From positions 1 to 7,816 of the forward strand of contig JAGRBY010000341.1 of the NCBI GenBank assembly GCA_020433835.1: a DNA stretch of 7,816 nucleotides, written 5' to 3'. Both the position numbers and the translations under genes were made by a program. Position 1 is the stretch's first letter, and the number at the start of each line of letters is the position of its first letter. Source of the stretch: Anaerolineae bacterium (GTDB lineage: Bacteria > Chloroflexota > Anaerolineae > 4572-78 > J111). Shown in pieces: positions 4,977 to 7,816 of this stretch. The notes beneath the pieces are model-generated. The model saw nothing but the letters and a program-made list of their open reading frames with translations, had not been told where the DNA came from and did not search any database.

Positions 4977-7402
4977 TTACTCAGCCGAAGCCGACGAATT
5001 TGGGCTTTAATGCGGGGAATGGCCGGGACGCTGGTACTCAACTCATCAATGCCCATACCGACCAGTAGTGGCACCGCCTGAGGGTCGCCAGAAACAGCAC
5101 CACAAACGCTCACCCATTTACCCCGTTCGTGAGCGGCATCGACTACGGTTTTGATAAGCATCAAGACGCCGGGCGATAAACTATCAACATGAGAGGTTAA
5201 TTTTGGATGGCCGCGGTCCATAGCCAATGTATATTGGGTGAGATCATTGGTGCCGATGGAAAAGAAATCGACCTCGCCGGCAAATTTGGCGGCGGTAATG
5301 GCCGCCGCCGGCACTTCGACCATAATGCCCGCCGGAATTGGCTCGACACCGAGTTTGCGGCGCTCTTGATCGAGCATCGCTTTGGCCGCTCGCCATTCGG
5401 TTAGCGTAGCTATCATTGGAAACATGACCCGCACTTTGCCAACGGTCGAGGCCCGCAGAATGGCCCGCAGTTGCGTGCGCAAAATTCCGGGACGGCTGAG
5501 GCTAACGCGGATGCCGCGTTCGCCCAAAAAGGGATTATTTTCAGCCGGAATGGGCAAATAAGGCGAGGGTTTGTCGGCTCCAATATCCAGCGTTCGGATA
5601 ATTAAGGGGCGCTCAGCTCCCAACCGCTGCGCCATCTCACGATAGATCTGCTCCTGTTCATCTTCGCTGGGCATGGTTTTATATTCCAAAAACAAAAATT
5701 CGGAGCGGAGTAGGCCGATGCCTTCACAGCCCATATGAACGGCCTGATCAATCTCAGCCAAACTGCCGATATTGGCCCCTATACTCAGCCGATGGCCATC
5801 GATAGTCACAGCCGGTTCGTTGGCGTGCTGCAAGTTGGTTTCCTGAATGGTGGCGGCTTGCTCTTGCTGACGCTGTACCTGCGCTATGCGCGTCTCGACC
5901 GGATTTAAGCGCAACGTCCCTTTGGTGCCGTCAAGAATAGCCATCGTGCCGTTGCTCACGTCCAAGGCTTTAGGATCGATGCCGGTTACAGCCGGAATAT
6001 CGAGCGAGTGGGCCATAATGGTCAGGTGCGATGAGGCCCCACCCTGCGTTGTGCAAAAACCGATAACGTAGGTCGGGTCGAGATCGGCCACCTCCGACAG
6101 TGACAAGTCTTCGGCCACCAGAATGGTTTTGGTTGATAAATTGAGCGGCTCCGGCTCGACGCCGGCCAGATTGCGCAAAACTCGTAAGCCGACATCGCGC
6201 AGATCATCGGCTCGGGAGGCAAAGAGATCATTTTCAAGGCGGGCCAGCCGGTCGGCCTGTTTGGTGTAGGCTACTTGCCAGGCGACAGCAGCGCTATCGC
6301 CGTGATTAATGGCCCGCACTGTTAAATCGAGCAGTTCGGGATCTTCCAGCAGCGCTTCGTGGGCGGCAAAAATGGCGGCTTTATCGGCATCATCGCCGTG
6401 GTGAAGTCGGGCTTGCAGCGCTTCCAACTGCACTTTGGCTTTCTCGATGGCTTCATCAAGCAAGCGCAGCTCTTTTTTGCGCTTTTTGGCTTTGGTGCGT
6501 ATCTCAATGGGGCGCTGCCGCATTTGAAAAATCTCGCCCACGACAATACCGGGCGAAGCCGGGACACCGACAATAAGATTGGGGTCGGTGGGCTGCTTTT
6601 GATGAATGGTCACCGGTTTGGCCTTGGGAATAAAGGCAGGCATGCCGATATCTTCGCCCAGCCCTTGCAGCACCTTCGGGACAATCTTTTGGATGGCTTC
6701 CTCGGCATCGGGGCCACGAGCAATCAGCCGAATCGTATCATTGTGCAGGATACACAGGTTCATAATACCGAACACACTCTTGGCGTTGGCCTGCCGCCCT
6801 TTATGCTCTACCCGCACATCGGCCTCAAACTTACGGGCCAGATAGGCCAACACCGACGCTGGCCGAGCGTGCAGCCCCAGCAAATTCGGTACGGTTAGCG
6901 TTTCGGACGAGACGGTCAGCGTGGCGGCACTGATCAGCGCCTCATCCAGCGTCAAAGTCATAACCGGGTCGCGGCCGGCAACCATATCGCCCTGGCCAAA
7001 GTCGAAATTGGCAACCAATTGGCTGTTGGTGATGATCAACGTTGTGACTAAACTGGCAGCAAACGGTTTAATCACATCAACATCAAAGGCAATAAGCGGA
7101 TCGCCCTGCTGCACCCAGTCGCCTTGTTGAACCTGGGGCGTAAACCCTTTGCCGCGCAGCATGACCGTATCTTGGCCGATGTGCAGCATCAATTCGATGC
7201 CATCATCGGTGCGCAGGGTGATATTGTGATAGGTCTCGGCCAAATCGATAATCTCGCCATCAACTGGAGCGACCAGCACGTTATCAATCGGATCGATGGC
7301 GATGCCGTCACCGGCCAATTTTTGCGAAAAAGCGGCGTCCGTCAGCTGATCTAACGGAATTAATCGACCGGACAGGGGAGCATACAGGGTTAAAGAGATC
7401 AT
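4907..7402 (-). CDS. ptsP: Fused PTS multiphosphoryl transfer protein, EIIA(Glc)-HPr-Enzyme I
   Basis: This 831-residue cytoplasmic protein holds three phosphotransfer domains in one chain: PEP phosphorylates EI, then HPr, then EIIA, which feeds a membrane EIIBC. EIIA(Glc) spans about 1-150; LMLHIGQDTV gives the phosphorylated His74 and YHN the partner His59, 15 residues apart as in E. coli Crr. HPr spans about 162-250: GLHARPA gives His178, and Ser209 in AKSVFG falls 31 residues later, matching regulatory Ser46. EI spans about 276-815: GGASSH gives His459; GIGLLRSEFLF, NPFLGERG, MVEVPAA (Glu696), SIGTNDLTQY (Asp720) and Cys767 mark the PEP-binding barrel. The usual CGE after the catalytic Cys is CGA here, as I recall in some other fused EI proteins. 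The order matches NagF-type proteins for N-acetylglucosamine, but the sugar is not shown. The ATG at 7402 is chosen because EIIA begins there and GAGAGG lies 12 nt upstream; the longer frame to 7531 runs into the TPR gene. The symbol is a family label only. Confidence 0.95.
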   Translation of the reverse strand: MISLTLYAPLSGRLIPLDQLTDAAFSQKLAGDGIAIDPIDNVLVAPVDGEIIDLAETYHNITLRTDDGIELMLHIGQDTVMLRGKGFTPQVQQGDWVQQGDPLIAFDVDVIKPFAASLVTTLIITNSQLVANFDFGQGDMVAGRDPVMTLTLDEALISAATLTVSSETLTVPNLLGLHARPASVLAYLARKFEADVRVEHKGRQANAKSVFGIMNLCILHNDTIRLIARGPDAEEAIQKIVPKVLQGLGEDIGMPAFIPKAKPVTIHQKQPTDPNLIVGVPASPGIVVGEIFQMRQRPIEIRTKAKKRKKELRLLDEAIEKAKVQLEALQARLHHGDDADKAAIFAAHEALLEDPELLDLTVRAINHGDSAAVAWQVAYTKQADRLARLENDLFASRADDLRDVGLRVLRNLAGVEPEPLNLSTKTILVAEDLSLSEVADLDPTYVIGFCTTQGGASSHLTIMAHSLDIPAVTGIDPKALDVSNGTMAILDGTKGTLRLNPVETRIAQVQRQQEQAATIQETNLQHANEPAVTIDGHRLSIGANIGSLAEIDQAVHMGCEGIGLLRSEFLFLEYKTMPSEDEQEQIYREMAQRLGAERPLIIRTLDIGADKPSPYLPIPAENNPFLGERGIRVSLSRPGILRTQLRAILRASTVGKVRVMFPMIATLTEWRAAKAMLDQERRKLGVEPIPAGIMVEVPAAAITAAKFAGEVDFFSIGTNDLTQYTLAMDRGHPKLTSHVDSLSPGVLMLIKTVVDAAHERGKWVSVCGAVSGDPQAVPLLVGMGIDELSTSVPAIPRIKAQIRRLRLSKCRTHAEKALLLDTAVEVRAMAL

Positions 7403-7414
7403 CGGTGGTTCAAG

Positions 7415-7420
7415 CCTCTC
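7415..7420 (-). promoter_or_regulatory. Ribosome binding site of the fused PTS gene
   Basis: GAGAGG on the - strand (complement of CCTCTC) lies 12 nt before the ATG at 7402. The distance is a little long, but it is the only purine-rich site near this start and supports it over the upstream ATG codons inside the TPR gene. Confidence 0.5.
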
Positions 7421-7436
7421 TATAAATGGTTTTTCT

Positions 7437-7816
7437 CTATGGTGTGCCGTTTGGTGGGGCAAGTAGGGCCTGCACCAGCGGCAAAGCGAGGAATGATGCA
7501 TGCAGCTTGGGTTGATGAATATGTTCGACAATATACATTATTATTGCTTGCGCCTGTCGACGCAAATTTTCGGCTTCGACGGGGTCGGGTTCAAGCCGGC
7601 TGAGCGCGAACAGAATTGACCACAACATCCGCCGCGAGCCGATGGCTTCGGCTTCGATGCGGGCTTCTTGCAGGCGGTTTCGAGCCGCTTCATCCTGACC
7701 TAACCCCAGCAAAGCCTGCGCGAGAAGATAAAGTATCTGCGGTATTTCCGAGCGCATTCCAAACTGGCGTAAGTCGGTCAACAGCTCATCTGCCACGGCC
7801 AATGCCCGCTTGTAAT
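7437..7816 (-). CDS. TPR-repeat protein, C-terminal fragment (5' end outside window)
   Basis: The frame is open from the right edge to a TAG at 7437-7439 and encodes 125 visible residues. It is all alpha-helical in character, with a recognisable tetratricopeptide pattern in ILYLLAQALLGLGQDEAARN and the following LQEARIEAEAIG, where G and A sit at the usual helix-turn positions. The ending (ASFLALPLVQALL) is the kind I associate with C-termini of large AAA-ATPase/TPR signalling proteins or guanylate-cyclase-like regulators in Chloroflexota, but no catalytic or DNA-binding domain is in the window. The frame continues upstream with YKRA before the first possible TTG start, so it is treated as partial. 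It ends 34 bp before the PTS gene with no terminator between them, so co-transcription is likely and a regulatory link is possible. Confidence 0.75.
   Translation of the reverse strand, partial: YKRALAVADELLTDLRQFGMRSEIPQILYLLAQALLGLGQDEAARNRLQEARIEAEAIGSRRMLWSILFALSRLEPDPVEAENLRRQAQAIIMYIVEHIHQPKLHASFLALPLVQALLAPPNGTP

Noticed and set aside
6359..6898. A 179-codon open frame on the + strand
   Set aside because: It lies wholly antisense to the HPr and EI parts of the PTS gene, has no recognisable motif and arises from codon bias on the other strand.
7403..7531. Upstream extension of the PTS frame to an ATG at 7531 (43 more codons)
   Set aside because: It overlaps the TPR coding sequence by 95 bp, has no EIIA homology and looks like shadow sequence.

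Overview
The window looks like part of a bacterial chromosome of moderate GC content. My best guess is Chloroflexota (Anaerolineae-like). This rests on the mix of an Asp-box propeller lipoprotein, a secreted clan GH-A glycosidase, a LuxR-type regulator, a TPR protein tail and short repeats of the CTGCGTTTAT type between genes. No marker gene is present, so the placement is weak.

Layout, left to right. On the + strand: the last 47 codons of a LuxR-type regulator (1-144), then a promoter with a dyad in its spacer, then a small four-helix membrane protein with two SPW-like repeats (285-608). A strong terminator hairpin (681-714) closes this unit and also serves genes converging from the right. 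Every other gene is on the - strand. Reading in their transcription direction from the right edge these are: the C-terminal end of a TPR protein (7437-7816, partial); an 831-residue fused PTS protein with EIIA(Glc), HPr and Enzyme I domains (4907-7402); a small pentapeptide-repeat ORF overlapping its 3' end (4656-4976); a 268-bp gap; a 649-residue Asp-box beta-propeller lipoprotein (2438-4387); a 249-bp gap; and a secreted glycoside hydrolase-like protein (713-2188).

The two - strand gaps are not empty. The gap at 2189-2437 holds a 200-bp structure bounded by 30-nt inverted arms, each made of three 10-bp units, with two direct TGTCATTTCGAG copies inside. The gap at 4388-4655 holds two 18-bp palindromes arranged head to head with outward GCTCC tags, like a REP pair. 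One of them sits inside the likely promoter of the propeller gene, which may be leaderless. The rest of that gap holds a short protein-like relic and an AT-rich low-complexity tract.

How the genes may work together (inference): the PTS protein supplies all soluble phosphotransfer steps in one chain (PEP to EI to HPr to EIIA), but no membrane EIIBC lies in the window. The propeller and hydrolase are both predicted to sit outside the membrane and could act on extracellular glycans, which would fit a sugar-uptake theme, but nothing here proves a joint pathway. I did not find a clearly new defence or mobile system. The most unusual things are the two intergenic repeat structures, the promoter dyads, and the fused PTS protein with a changed active-site loop.
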